Translations under genes and position numbers: made by a program | From: Rhabdophis nuchalis | Lineage: Eukaryota; Chordata; Lepidosauria; Squamata; Natricidae | Length of the DNA stretch: 64,000 nt | Direction: 5' to 3' | Assembly: GCA_039707465.1 (NCBI GenBank) | Contig: CM077651.1 | Coordinates: 21,201,019-21,265,018, forward strand | Shown: one piece after another, positions 54,151-64,000 of the stretch | Layout: each line of letters begins with the position of its first letter | Numbering within the stretch: position 1 is the stretch's first letter | The notes under the pieces: model-generated | Told to the model about the DNA's origin: nothing | Databases searched by the model: none | The model's input: the letters and a program-made list of their open reading frames with translations, nothing else

Positions 54151-54693
54151 TGTGCCCTGGAAACACTAATCCCCAGACCTTGTTCTGCATGTGCAAAGAG
54201 CTTCTAAAGTAATAGTTTGATACTGAACAATCCCTTTGTCAAATGCAAGAAACCAGGAGCCCTGATAGAGTTCAAACACAGTGCAGTTTATTCCATGGTA
54301 CCTATACACAAGAATCTGATCTACTAATGGTGAAGGCAAATAAACACCAGATAAATCAATGGACTTTAAGGGATGAGGAGGGTTGGACATAGGTGTCTTT
54401 TGGGGACATAGAAGACTCCAAACTGATGATGCATTTGACCTAGCCTTCGGGCTCTGCATGGTCATCTCCTATACTTAGCTCCTCGTGTATAAAAGGGCTG
54501 TCTAAATGCTTCATATTTTTGCTTCAGGTACATGTGTTCACCAGTCCCAAATATTTTATACCATAGAGCTTTATCCTCATACAAAGAGCACTATGAACAC
54601 TTGGGTGCTCTGCCTTTAGTAGTATTGATGGGGATATTCAATAACATTCCCTAACAAAAGTGTTAGGGACCACACAAACATGAATCTATATAC
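54151..54693. other. Unassigned sequence, possible LTR piece
   Basis: 'cacagtgcagtttattcc' (about 54280) supplies an AATAAA signal on the minus strand, as in other LTRs here. No ends could be found. Confidence 0.25.
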
Positions 54694-54701
54694 ATACATA
54701 C

Positions 54702-54852
54702 CAGTGGTGGGTTTCTGCAGGCTCGCACCTACTCGCGAGAGCCGGTTGGTGAAATTTAGAGAACCGGTGAGAGGGGGTTCCACCGGCGTACCTGGAAGTA
54801 AATCTGGCCCGCCACTGTTAGTGACCCAACGGGAAGGAAAGGAAGGAAGGAA

Positions 54853-54930
<78 letters not shown>

Positions 54931-55106
54931 ATTTATCATCACAATTGAGTCCAAAATTTTGGTTGCTAAGCAAGACCGTTGTTAAATGAGTTTCACCACA
55001 TTTTAAAAGGTGGCCACTCCCACCCTGTCACATGACTGCCAAGCCACGCCCACAAAATAGGCCACACCTGCAGAGTAGGTTCTAAAAAATTTGAAACCCA
55101 CCACTG
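54702..55106. mobile_element. 405-bp hAT-like MITE with internal (GAAA)n
   Basis: It starts CAGTGGTGGGTTTC and ends GAAACCCACCACTG. It is flanked by ATACATAC (54694-54701 and 55107-55114), although the site is itself a tetranucleotide repeat. It is the reverse orientation of the MITE at 5999-6452 and includes the matching purine tract at 54831-54930. Confidence 0.88.
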
Positions 55107-55126
55107 ATACATACATACATACATAC

Positions 55127-56280
55127 TGTCAATTCCCAACTCCCTGTGATGTCATAGTAAGAGAAGGAGGGGAAGTGCATTCCACGCATACTGTCCGCTG
55201 AAGTCAGATCTCAGATTACTGCAGCAGGCTTGGGAGGGGTGCATCTCATAGAGCAGTGATGGCAAACCTTTTTTGGCTCACGTGTCAAAAGTGGGGGGAG
55301 CACAGGGGGGTTGTGCACGGGCATGCCACAGATGCATGCACTTCCCCCCACTGCGTGCATTTGTGCACAACCAGCACTCCCGCTCTTTTTTCACCGTCCC
55401 CAGGCTCCAGAGGTTTTATAGGAGGCTGGGCAGGGTGAAAACAGCCTCTCCCACCCTTCGGAGACCCGCCAAAGGCTTCAGGAGCTTCCCTGAAGCTTCT
55501 GGAGTATGAAAAACTGGCCCTATGGGCAAACTGGAAGTTCAGGAATGGACTTCCGGTTTGGCCATAAGGCCATTTTTTTTGCCCTCTGGAGCCTTCAGGG
55601 AAACCATGGGAAGCCATGCCCTCTGGAGCCTTCAGGGAAGCTATGACCTTGGGAAGTCCATTCCCAAACTTCCAGTTTGCTGATAAGGCTGTTTTTATGC
55701 ATTCTGGAGGCTTCAGGGAAGCCTTCAGAGGGCAAAAAATGGTCTCAAAAGAAAGCTGAAGTCAGCTGGCCATCATACACATGTGTGCTGGAGCTGACAG
55801 GCCAAGCCTCAAATGCCCTAACAAATGGCTCCATTTGCCACCTGTGGCACGTGTGCCATAGGTTCGCCATCACGGTCATAGAGGAATGTGATTTCTGACA
55901 CTGACTGAGGGGAGGGAAGAAACAGGAGTAAAGTTCAGACATAAATCAAACAAAGCTCAGATCCGACTATCTGTAAGGTTTCCTAAAAATGCCCTAATTG
56001 ATTCATGAGTATTGAGTCAAGTTTCAATACAAAGCTAGTCATTTATTAGGAGCATCATAGGAAAAATCTTTTTGCAGTCAGGTCTGAGCTTTGTTTGATT
56101 TATGTCTGAACTTTACCCCTGTTCCTTCCCTCCCTACAGTCTGTGTCATAAATCACATTCCCCTAGGAGATGCACCCCTCTCAAGCCTGCTGCAGTAATC
56201 TGAGATCCAACTTCAGATGACAGTATGTGTGGAATGCACTCCCTCTCCTTCTATTACTATGACAAAGTTGGGAGTTGACA
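55127..56280. mobile_element. Foldback element with arms of about 210 bp, interrupted by a MITE
   Basis: It begins TGTCAATTCCCAACT and ends AGTTGGGAGTTGACA-type sequence. The left arm (55127-55253 plus 55884-55968) is the reverse complement of the right arm (56077-56280) with scattered mismatches. The spacer is about 108 nt. It lies between CATA-type tetranucleotide repeats. There is no coding capacity. Its superfamily is unknown to me. Confidence 0.82.
55254..55875. mobile_element. 622-bp hAT-like MITE inside the foldback element
   Basis: It starts CAGTGATGGCAAACC and ends GGTTCGCCATCACGG. It is flanked by the identical 8-mer TCATAGAG (55246-55253 and 55876-55883). Inside, the block 'ccctctggagccttcaggga' is duplicated (about 55580 and 55620). 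The larger size compared with the 370-bp copy at 35094 partly comes from such duplications. Confidence 0.9.
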
Positions 56281-56495
56281 CATACATACATACTTATGCA
56301 TAGACCCCCATATATTATATAACACAGAAAAACACAGTCTACTTCAGATGTATACATGTACATGGTGAGAAAAACGAACCTTGCAAGTTTACCAGACAAA
56401 TAGCATAGGGAACAAAGCTGTTACAGAACCTGGTAGTCCTGCTAGAAATACTTGTAAGCCTTCTCCCAGAGGGGAGCAACGAAAACAAACTGTAA

Positions 56496-57203
56496 CAGTA
56501 TAACAGAGTTGGAAGGGACCTTGGATGTCTCCTAGTCCAACCCCCTGCCTAGGCAGGAAACCCTACACTATTTCAGACAAATGATTATTCAATCTCTTCT
56601 TCAAAAATTCCAGTGTTGGAGCAGTCACAACTTCTGGAGGCAAGCTGTTCCACTGTTTAATTGTTCTAACTGTCAGGAAATTTCTCCTTAGTTCTAAGTT
56701 GCTTCTCTCCTTGATTAGTTTCCACCCATTGCTTCTTGTTCTACCCTCAGGTGCCTTGGAGAATAGTTTGACTCCCTCTTCTTTATGGCAACCCCTGAGA
56801 TATTGGAACACTGCTATCATGTCACCCCTAGTCCTTCTTTTCATTAAACTAGACATACCCAGTTCCTGCAATCTTTTTTCATATGTTTTAGTCTCCAGTC
56901 CCCTAATCATCTTTGTTGCTCTTCTCTGCACTCTTTCTAGAGTCTCCACATCTTTTTTACATACTAAAACTGAATGCAGTATTCCAATTGTGGCCTTACC
57001 AAGGCATTATAAAGTGGTATTAACACTTCACGTGATCTTGATTCTATCCCTCCGTTTATGCAATCTAGAACTGTGTTGGCTTCTTTTGCAGCTGCTGCAC
57101 ACTGCTGATTCATATTTAAATGGTTGCCCACTATTACTCCAAGATCCCTCTCACAGTTACTACTATTAAGCAAGGTACCACATATACTGTACCTGTGCAA
57201 CAA
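56496..57203 (-). pseudogene. CR1 LINE reverse transcriptase C-terminus and 3'UTR
   Basis: Two minus-strand frames cover the end of the CR1 polymerase. 57203-56964 reads CERDLGVIV, AAAAKEANTVLDCINGG and LVRPQLEYC. 56949-56563 reads RVQRRATKMIRGLE, EGRTRSNGWKLI and QWNSLPPEVV, ending in KKRLNNHL. A frame break separates them near 56955. The tail 'aacagagttggaagggacc' is the CR1 3'UTR. About 200 of the 900 or more residues of a full CR1 protein remain. The copy is inactive. Confidence 0.92.
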
Positions 57204-57559
57204 AAAGTTTATTATCCAACAATTTATTTGAATCAGACACCACTGAGTGCATTCCGGTTAACAAGTGAACCTTTTCTGACTGAAAAAGTAAGGGAGGCTT
57301 GGAATAATGAGACTGTGTTCATTAATCTAACCAGATGCTAATAAATATTATGCTCAAAAAGACATTATATACCAATTTTCAATGGATGCTTGCCAATTTC
57401 CTACTTCTCATAAACACAGAGCAGGTTGGATATTCTGAAAAAATAATACATTTTCACAGAAGAATGGAGCAATTTTTTGTGCAGCACTTTATGCAATATA
57501 ATGTTCTCCTTCATCTAACCCCCCCCCCCCCCCAATATGTTGATGGCTGTGGAAGTAAA

Positions 57560-57885
57560 TCTAGGGTCATAGTGTTGGAAAGGACCTTGAAGGTCTTCTG
57601 GTCCAACCCCACCCCTACCTAAGGAAGAAATCCTTATACCAATTCTGGTTAATTGTTCTCACTATCCGCTGCTGTGGCCTAGAGGTGGTGTTTGCACTTC
57701 CCAATCAGGAGGTTGTGAGTTCAATCCTAGGTAGAGCCAGATGTAGGGTCTCCTGCTTGGGCAGGGGGTTTGGACTAGATGACATTCAAGGTCCCTTCAA
57801 CTCTGTTAATCTGTTATCTGAATTGTTTCTATCATGAAATTTCTCCTGAGTTGTCAGTTAGTCTCTCCTTAAGATCTCTGTGAAT
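57560..57885 (-). pseudogene. CR1 LINE 3' fragment, split by a SINE
   Basis: The plus strand reads 'gtgttggaaaggaccttga' to 'ttaattgttctcactatc' on the left, and 'gaaatttctcctgagttgtcag' on the right. The two parts are neighbouring segments of the CR1 3' end in minus orientation. Confidence 0.75.
57668..57825 (+). mobile_element. tRNA-derived SINE with CR1-like tail
   Basis: A tRNA-like head ('gctgtggcctagaggtgg', B-box-like 'ggttgtgagttcaatcc' near 57710) is joined to 'tggactagatgacattcaaggtccctt', a CR1 3'UTR motif. A shared tail is how SINEs use a partner LINE's reverse transcriptase. Confidence 0.7.
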
Positions 57886-60466
57886 TTATGTTGTGTTAGA
57901 GGAAAAAAATGGGTATACAACACTTCTGTGTGTGGCTTCATAATTAGAGCATAATGTTTCCCCCCACTGTGTTTTAACCATGCAGAAGAACAGCTACAAT
58001 AAAATATATTGAAGTACAGTGATACTTCAAAAGGCAATCAATGAGCTCCTACATTGGTATCTTATAAAGGCATCGTATCACACCATCTGGCATTGCAGCA
58101 ATGTAAAAAAATGAGGTTTTGTTTTTCGTTTTCTTTTTTAAAAAAGAATGATTTGCTCTGGACATTACTTAGATGAGCATTCCCTAGAAATATCTACCAC
58201 AAACCCAGCTATTTAGAAAAGCCAAGTTATATTATTTAAAGAGGTTCACCACCCTTTCTTCCCTTTGCTGTTGAACATCGTTTGCCACCTTGACCTGTGA
58301 TCTTCTCCATCCTGACAAATTAAACTGAACAGCTCTATGACACTCTTCAAAGTGGTGATACTCCAAGGGATACTTAATTAGTGGATTTAATAAGTAAGCC
58401 GACTGTGCTTACATCTCGGTTGATACCGTATAAATTTCTTGATACAATGCCAAGAAGAATTGTGCCAAACAACAGAGACTGGAAAGAGCCTTTCTACAAA
58501 GTTAGAGTTTAGGACTGGCCTGAAAGAAATGGAAATTGTCTGCAGGGATAAGAAGAGTATGAAATGTGAAAATTCTTCACCGAAGACTCTTCCAAGCCCT
58601 GTAAATCAGAGTTTTAAATAGCCCAGTTAGAATGATAGGCACAATTCAGTCTGAATTATTGTTCAGGAAGAAAGGATCTGTAATTCATAGCCTCATGATC
58701 CTAATGGAAATCAAGAAGTACTAGAAAATACTTTACTCTGGAGATGTAATATAGCCCTACCTGTTTGGGCAGATACTGGGAGGCAGAAAATACCAATTCT
58801 AATAGCTCTGTTTAGCATTAGGAAGATGAATATTGACAATATTGTATCTAATGATGAAAAACAGAACTAGTACAATGGAAGATGTGTTCTCATTGATTAA
58901 CTCAAGTGACAAGTTTTAAAGATAATGCACACTGATATTTTTCCTCCTTCATTTCTTCTATGATTTTTTGTGTAACAAGAAACTATCTAAACATTTTAGA
59001 TGATAGCATCTCTGTGCCATGACTGATGACACTCTGAGGATACTTCTAGAAGTGATAAGATGGGAATAGATGTGAGAATCAAATCTAGAGCCAGATGTCC
59101 TAGAGCAGAAGTATCAATTATAGGATCAATAATTGTTCACCTTCAAGGCCGTGGAGCACATGGCAAAACATCCCTTACAGTATAGAGGGAAAAAAGAGCC
59201 AACAGATTTTTACACTGTCCTAAAATGTAAGAGGAACTTTGAAAGTCAGCTTTTAAGATTGCTTTGTCCTAGAAGATTTTGATGAAGTTCAAAAGAAACA
59301 GGAGGAATTCTAGACAGAAAAAGCCAACGAGAGAGATTGGTCTGTAGCATCCCTCATAAATAAGTATCAGTCCAGGCTACGGGGGGGAAAAACCCAGGAA
59401 AAAGAGATTTACAATATTCAGAATGTCTCTAATTTAACAAACACATCACCTTACCCCCTCAATTCCTGCTGATGTTTGTTACTGATGTTTTATTGATCTT
59501 CCCTGTGGTTTGGAGCTTGACATCAGAACTGGTGAATTGTTTGTCTGAGAGGGTCTTGAAGGTCAAGTCAAGCCCAGCTTTTGTCAAGCAGTTTCTGGTG
59601 AGGTCTGGCCAGGGAGCCTGACAATAAATTAAGCATAGCAAACAATTCTAATCTTTCTCTCTGTAGGTGCATATTTTGAGCTCTAACAATGTCAACAAAT
59701 ATTGACCACTGAATTTGTCAAACACAAAATGAGCATATTTGAGTAAAATATATTGCTATTATATGAGAAGTTTCAGAAAACATGCACTTTAAAGACCATT
59801 TTAACTAATAGCTGTATCCCCATCCAACCTCCATTCTAGAATTCCATTATTTTATACAGAAAAGTAGCCTTGACGATGAAAATTCTTACTGTGTTATGGC
59901 TATGTCATATCAGGAGAAATTTTAAATGTCAATTGACCAAGCATAAAAGTTAATAAACTAAACTGTTTGTTCCTATTTTAAAAGCTTATCGTGCATAGAT
60001 TTTCACTTTCATCTGTTGTTCGAAAAGTGTGTTTGCTCACTTCATCCTATTCAGTTAGAAGTATTTTCTGACCTCTATTCCTTCTTTTTCCCTTCTTTTT
60101 TTAAAAGCATGCTGCTTCAAAGAATATTTCAGTTACACAACTGTAATATTCTGACAAAATACACTGATAATGTTGTATCTTTTTTCTAGGGAAGTAGTCT
60201 TGCTTGTTGTCGTTTTCAGAATTCTGGTGATTTACAGTAATGCATTTCTTGGAAACTTGCTACAAAAAGAGACCAACAGGCGTCCAAGGCACAAATTGCC
60301 ATGTAATGTCATCTAGATGGCATAAAATAGATCTGGATAATATCAGCATTTTGGCATGACGTCACTGAATCATTAGAGAGCGATAATAGATTTTTAAAAA
60401 CATCTAAACAGTTTAAATAGGGCAAAATCTGCACAGTCGTAGCAAGTACTGTAGAATTCGCAGCTC
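57886..60466. other. Unique AT-rich sequence, no feature recognised
   Basis: No repeat family, coding exon or RNA gene could be named in about 2.6 kb, the longest such stretch in the window. Confidence 0.4.
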
Positions 60467-60501
60467 TCTATATCTATCTATCTGTCTGTCTGTCTGTCTG
60501 T

Positions 60502-60542
<41 letters not shown>

Positions 60543-60580
60543 TACCTATCTACTGTCTGTCCATCCGTCCATCCATCCTC
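60467..60580. repeat. (CTAT)n(CTGT)n(CTGC)n(CATC)n microsatellite
   Basis: A compound tetranucleotide tract with changing third and fourth bases. Confidence 0.92.
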
Positions 60581-60802
60581 TGTCATCTATATTGCAGTTA
60601 CTTATTGGTGGTAAACATTCTGTTACATTGAACTTAAGGCATATGTAGACATTAATTGCAAAATTCAATTTTAAATCCATTCTGAATATTTAACCCTACC
60701 CCTAACCCAAAAATAATTTCACAAATAAATAATTGTCATGGAAACTTTAGATAGTTAGATTGCTAGAAATAGATAGTAAATAGATAGGTAGTTAGATAGA
60801 TT

Positions 60803-60913
60803 AGAGAATAGAATAGAATAGAATAGAAGGAAGGATAGATAGGAAAGAAGGAAGGAAGGAAGGAAGGAAGGAAGGAAGGAAGGAAGGAAGGAAGGAAGGA
60901 AGGAAGGAAGGAA
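60803..60913. repeat. (AATAG)n and (GGAA)n microsatellite
   Basis: A short AATAG run (60806-60828) then GGAA units to 60913. Confidence 0.93.
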
Positions 60914-61309
60914 GAATGGATGATAACTTGAGTGGGAAGTAAAAGGAAGCCTTCTGGATGTAAATGAAATTTGGGCTGTTATGTTTTCTGGACTGATTTT
61001 GATAGCAAAATAGTGGGGAACACTGCTTTAAAGTGGTTCTCCTTCCTCCAAGGCTGGCCTCATTTGATGTTGATAGGAGGATAGAGGGGTTTGGGGGGTC
61101 CATGCATCTTGAAAAAATTTTAAGCTTTAATTCCTGATAAAGTAGCCCTCCCGCAGGCAGAGCTGAAGCACATTCTAGATTCATGGCTTCTATTCAAAGA
61201 GCAAGTGGCAGCCATAGCCAGGGGTCCTTTGCACAAATTTTTGTACCAGTTGTTCCAATTCTTGGTTTGGGGGTCTCTGTTTACTGCCATGCATATCTTC
61301 GTCAGTTCC
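60914..61309. other. No recognised feature
   Basis: Unremarkable sequence between a microsatellite and a LINE relic. Confidence 0.4.
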
Positions 61310-61760
61310 CAACAATATGCTTTACTTGGGACTCCCCTTGAAGAACACAGAAACTTCAACTAGTACAGAATGTCAAAGCTTTTCTTGTGACACTGCTGTT
61401 GCTCAACCTACATTGGCTTCCGGTATGCTTCTGGGTGCAATTCAAGATGCTGATTGTCACCATTATAGCCCTGCGTGGCACAAGGCCTGGTTATTCATAG
61501 GATCTCCAATCTCTAAGGTCTTCTACCCAGTCCATCAGAACTGGAAACATGGATATGCTTCAGTTGTCATCTATTAAAAAGTGACATCTTTTGGGACTGA
61601 GGTGGTGTGCCTTCTTTATCACCGCACCAGCTCTATGGAACAACTTCTCAGAGATTTGAACTTCAAAAGTCCAGAAGTCTTGGATTTCTGAAGAACCTTT
61701 AAGACCTGATTCTTTCTCCATTGTGTTGGAGGAGACCAATTTGCAATGTGAATTTGTTAT
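61310..61760 (+). pseudogene. L2-like LINE relic
   Basis: Forward frames read VQNVKAFLVT and LNLHWLPV, then VQFKMLIVTIIALRGTRPGY. These blocks are typical of the C-terminal part of L2-type polymerases (QNAAARL, LHWLPV, RIxFKxxxLxYKAL). Stops and shifts are frequent. Confidence 0.7.
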
Positions 61761-61869
61761 TTGTGGTACCTCTTCCCTTCACCCTACCACCTTTGTATTG
61801 CATTATTTTAGTTATTTTATTTTGGTTATTCTTCTGCATTGATTTGTGTTAAATTGGTTGCAATTTTCC

Positions 61870-61928
61870 TCCTTCCTTCCTTCCTTCCTTCCTTCCTTCC
61901 TTCCTTCCTTCCTTCCTTCCTTCCTTCC
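61870..61928. repeat. (CTTC)n microsatellite
   Basis: About 15 uninterrupted units. Confidence 0.95.
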
Positions 61929-62940
61929 GAGCCTGGCAAAAGAAAGAAAGAAAGACTTCCATCAATAACATATGAAAAGACTAGGAAGTAGCTTCTTCCC
62001 CTTCTTAAAATGAACATTGTTCTTTTCACATTTCAGGAAATTCAGGAAATATACTCTTGAAAGTTCTTCATCTTACATTTGTTTTTTGTTTGTTTGCTTA
62101 CAATGATGTTAATAAAGAAAAAGGAAGATACATCTAAACTTCCTTATAACATTTCTTAAATCAATGCTTTTTATCCTGGATCTAATTGAATAAAGTTTTG
62201 TTCTGTTTTGCTTTGCTTTCAAGGGACTGGAAATTATCCAGAGCAGAAGATAGCCCACCCACCCCCACTCAGAAAGAGAGAGGGAGAGAGGAGTGGGCAA
62301 GGCACTTGATGGACACATCTGAGCACACGGGTGCTCATGGGAATCCCAATTATATATATATATATTTTGTTTTAGTTGTCTGAATTGTTATTCCTGGTGA
62401 TCTAATTTCATTACATTACTGCAATTAGTTTCAGCCAACTAAACCATGATGCTTTTATCCAGTGAAATATCTGCTAAAATCTAGATAATTATTCTACTTT
62501 TCTTGTCTTTCTAAAGCCAAATAAATAATGGCTGTCCCATGCATGCAATTTATATCCTGCTTTATCTTCACTAAGCGGCCCAAGTTGCTAACCACAATTA
62601 ACACAAGAAGACAAACTATCAACATATCAAAATGGAAACATAAGGACATAATAAAGCCTTGCAGATGCAGATAATAAAGCAACAGCTTGTAGACATAATC
62701 CCATTAGAAAAATAAAAATAGCACAGGAGCTAATAAAATGGTATAATTGAATTCCAATAGCAATAAGATTTTCAAGGAAAAACAGCTCGTTCCACTGACC
62801 TGTTAATGCAATGAGAAGAGGCAGGCAAATGTCCTTGGGGAAAAACCATTCTATCAGCCTGGCTTTACCTCTTATTTCTTTTCTTTTTCTTTTTGCAAAA
62901 TTACCCCCTGCCCAAATTGTACGAATCAGGGAAATTCTCA
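61929..62940. other. No recognised feature
   Basis: AT-rich sequence with an A-rich patch. Nothing could be named. Confidence 0.4.
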
Positions 62941-62984
62941 TGGGATTCTTGCAACTACCTTACATGGTATGAACCTAAACCTCA

Positions 62985-63470
62985 CCAACAGGGAAGAAGC
63001 GATCAAAGAAGGTTACCAAGACATATTATATGCGAGACCGCCTCCTGCCCCATACATCCCTCAGACCAATCCGCTCCCACAGAGAGGGCCTCCTCAGGGT
63101 ACCGTCGGCCGGACAATGCCGACTGGCGACACCCAGGGGAAGAGCCTTCTCTGTGGCGGGGCCAGCCCTTTGGAATGACCTACCCCCTGAATTACGTACC
63201 ATCACCGACCTCCGCCTCTTCCGCCAATGTCTTAAGACATATCTGTTTCAACAAGCCGGCCTAGCCTAACCTCCCTTGGGGACTTAAGATAGTTTTAAAT
63301 TGGGTTTTAAAAAAAAATTGGTTTTAGCGCAGGATGGGGTTATTTAATAGTTTTTAAATTATATTTATTGTATTTTTGTATGTTTTTTAATTTTCCTGTG
63401 CGCCGCCCTGGGTCCTCTGTGGAGAAGGGCGGGGTATAAATTTAAATAAATAAATAAATAAATAAATATT
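62985..63470 (+). pseudogene. L2/CR1-superfamily LINE 3' end
   Basis: The frame 63030-63269 contains GRAFSVAGPALWNDLPPEL and LRLFRQCLKTYLFQQ, the usual C-terminal end of L2-like polymerases (WNxLP...FxxxLKTxLF). The 3'UTR continues with 'ttggttttagcgcagg', 'cgccgccctgggtcct' and an (AAAT)n tail. This anchors the identity of the tails at 4660, 30640 and 32295. The 5' part is missing. Confidence 0.82.
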
Positions 63471-63924
63471 ATTGTTAATTTTTTGTTAAACAAAGGAAGA
63501 ACTTACATACTGGACTATAGAAAGGCACACTTTGGTGTACTCCGAGGAAAGGTGGGCTCAGATCCATGGTTTCTTACAAGAGAAAAGAGAGAATGGGGAA
63601 TCCTACAGATGAAATGCTGAAGATAGAGTCACAAAGGAAGAAGAATATGGGAGAAACCAAAGATATATGCAAAGTTTTAAATAATGAAAAGAAAGAAGGA
63701 TATCTGTAGCAAATGGGAAGAGCTCTGTGTGGGGGAGGGGGGTTAATAAATAAATAAATACCTGTTGTCTTCAGACACAAACAAATGTTATGTCTTTTTA
63801 TAAAAGGAACTAAAGAACAAAAATAAAGCCATAATAAACTGTCAGAAAGACTTAAGGCCAGGATAAGCTGAGGCTTGTGAGAGATGCCAAACACAGATCA
63901 GTTGTGATCTCATGGGGTACTGGT
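63471..63924. other. No recognised feature
   Basis: AT-rich sequence with a short (AAAT)n at about 63745. Confidence 0.4.
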
Positions 63925-64000
63925 ACTACTTTATAAAGCCTTAGTAAGGCTGCACCTGAAATACTGCATCCAGTTTTGGTCATTACACTATAAAAAAGGT
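63925..64000 (+). pseudogene. CR1 LINE reverse transcriptase fragment, cut by the window edge
   Basis: The forward reading gives LYKALVRLHLKYCIQFW, the block also seen at 57203-56964 (LVRPQLEYCIQF). It continues past the window end. Confidence 0.8.

Overview
The window is non-coding, repeat-dense vertebrate DNA, most likely from a snake. The evidence is the repeat set: BovB (RTE) LINE pieces, Sauria-type tRNA SINEs, CR1 LINEs, a LINE 3' end running into (ATTCT)n of the kind described for snake CR1-L3 ('Snake1') elements, L2-like LINE tails, many hAT-like MITEs with 8-bp target duplications, and very abundant microsatellites including a (GATA)n block. I found no host protein-coding exon, rRNA or genuine tRNA gene. 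Nearly all open frames are low-complexity repeats or shadows of transposons.

Two mobile elements stand out. At 44908-49900 (minus strand) lies a complete, apparently intact Ty3/gypsy retrotransposon. It has two 298-bp LTRs that read as identical, a CTAAG target duplication, a tRNA-Ser primer-binding site, a polypurine tract and one uninterrupted 1396-codon gag-pol frame. It sits inside an older MITE-like repeat. At 51298-53303 (minus strand) is a 2-kb L1-type insertion with a GC-rich 5'UTR, an intact 284-codon ORF1, a short 3'UTR and a poly(A) tail, flanked by a 15-bp target duplication. It has no ORF2, so it resembles a 'half-L1' (HAL1-like) non-autonomous element.

Layout. 1-900: MITE fragments. 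1830-3130: an array of tRNA-SINE-derived modules with two perfect hairpins, then long (AT)n(GT)n. 4.2-5.3 kb: an LTR-like copy. 5.9-6.7 kb: BovB 3' end split by a MITE. 8-12 kb: MITEs, a CR1 piece and an inverted SINE pair. 12.4-12.9 kb: an LTR-like repeat. 13.0-16.5 kb: one degraded BovB covering endonuclease to reverse transcriptase, split by a MITE and a solo LTR. 17-30 kb: SINEs, CR1/L3 LINEs and MITEs. 30-44 kb: AT-rich sequence with microsatellites, MITEs, hammerhead-like repeats and another LTR. 44.7-50.2 kb: the gypsy element. 50.5-53.4 kb: tandem SINE units, one carrying the L1 insertion. 53.8-57.9 kb: reverse transcriptase relics, a foldback element containing a MITE, and CR1. 58-64 kb: mostly unique AT-rich DNA with L2-like LINE ends and the start of a CR1 at the right edge.

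No genes work together here beyond the elements themselves. The gypsy element encodes its own replication functions. SINEs, MITEs and the ORF2-less L1 would depend on enzymes supplied in trans.
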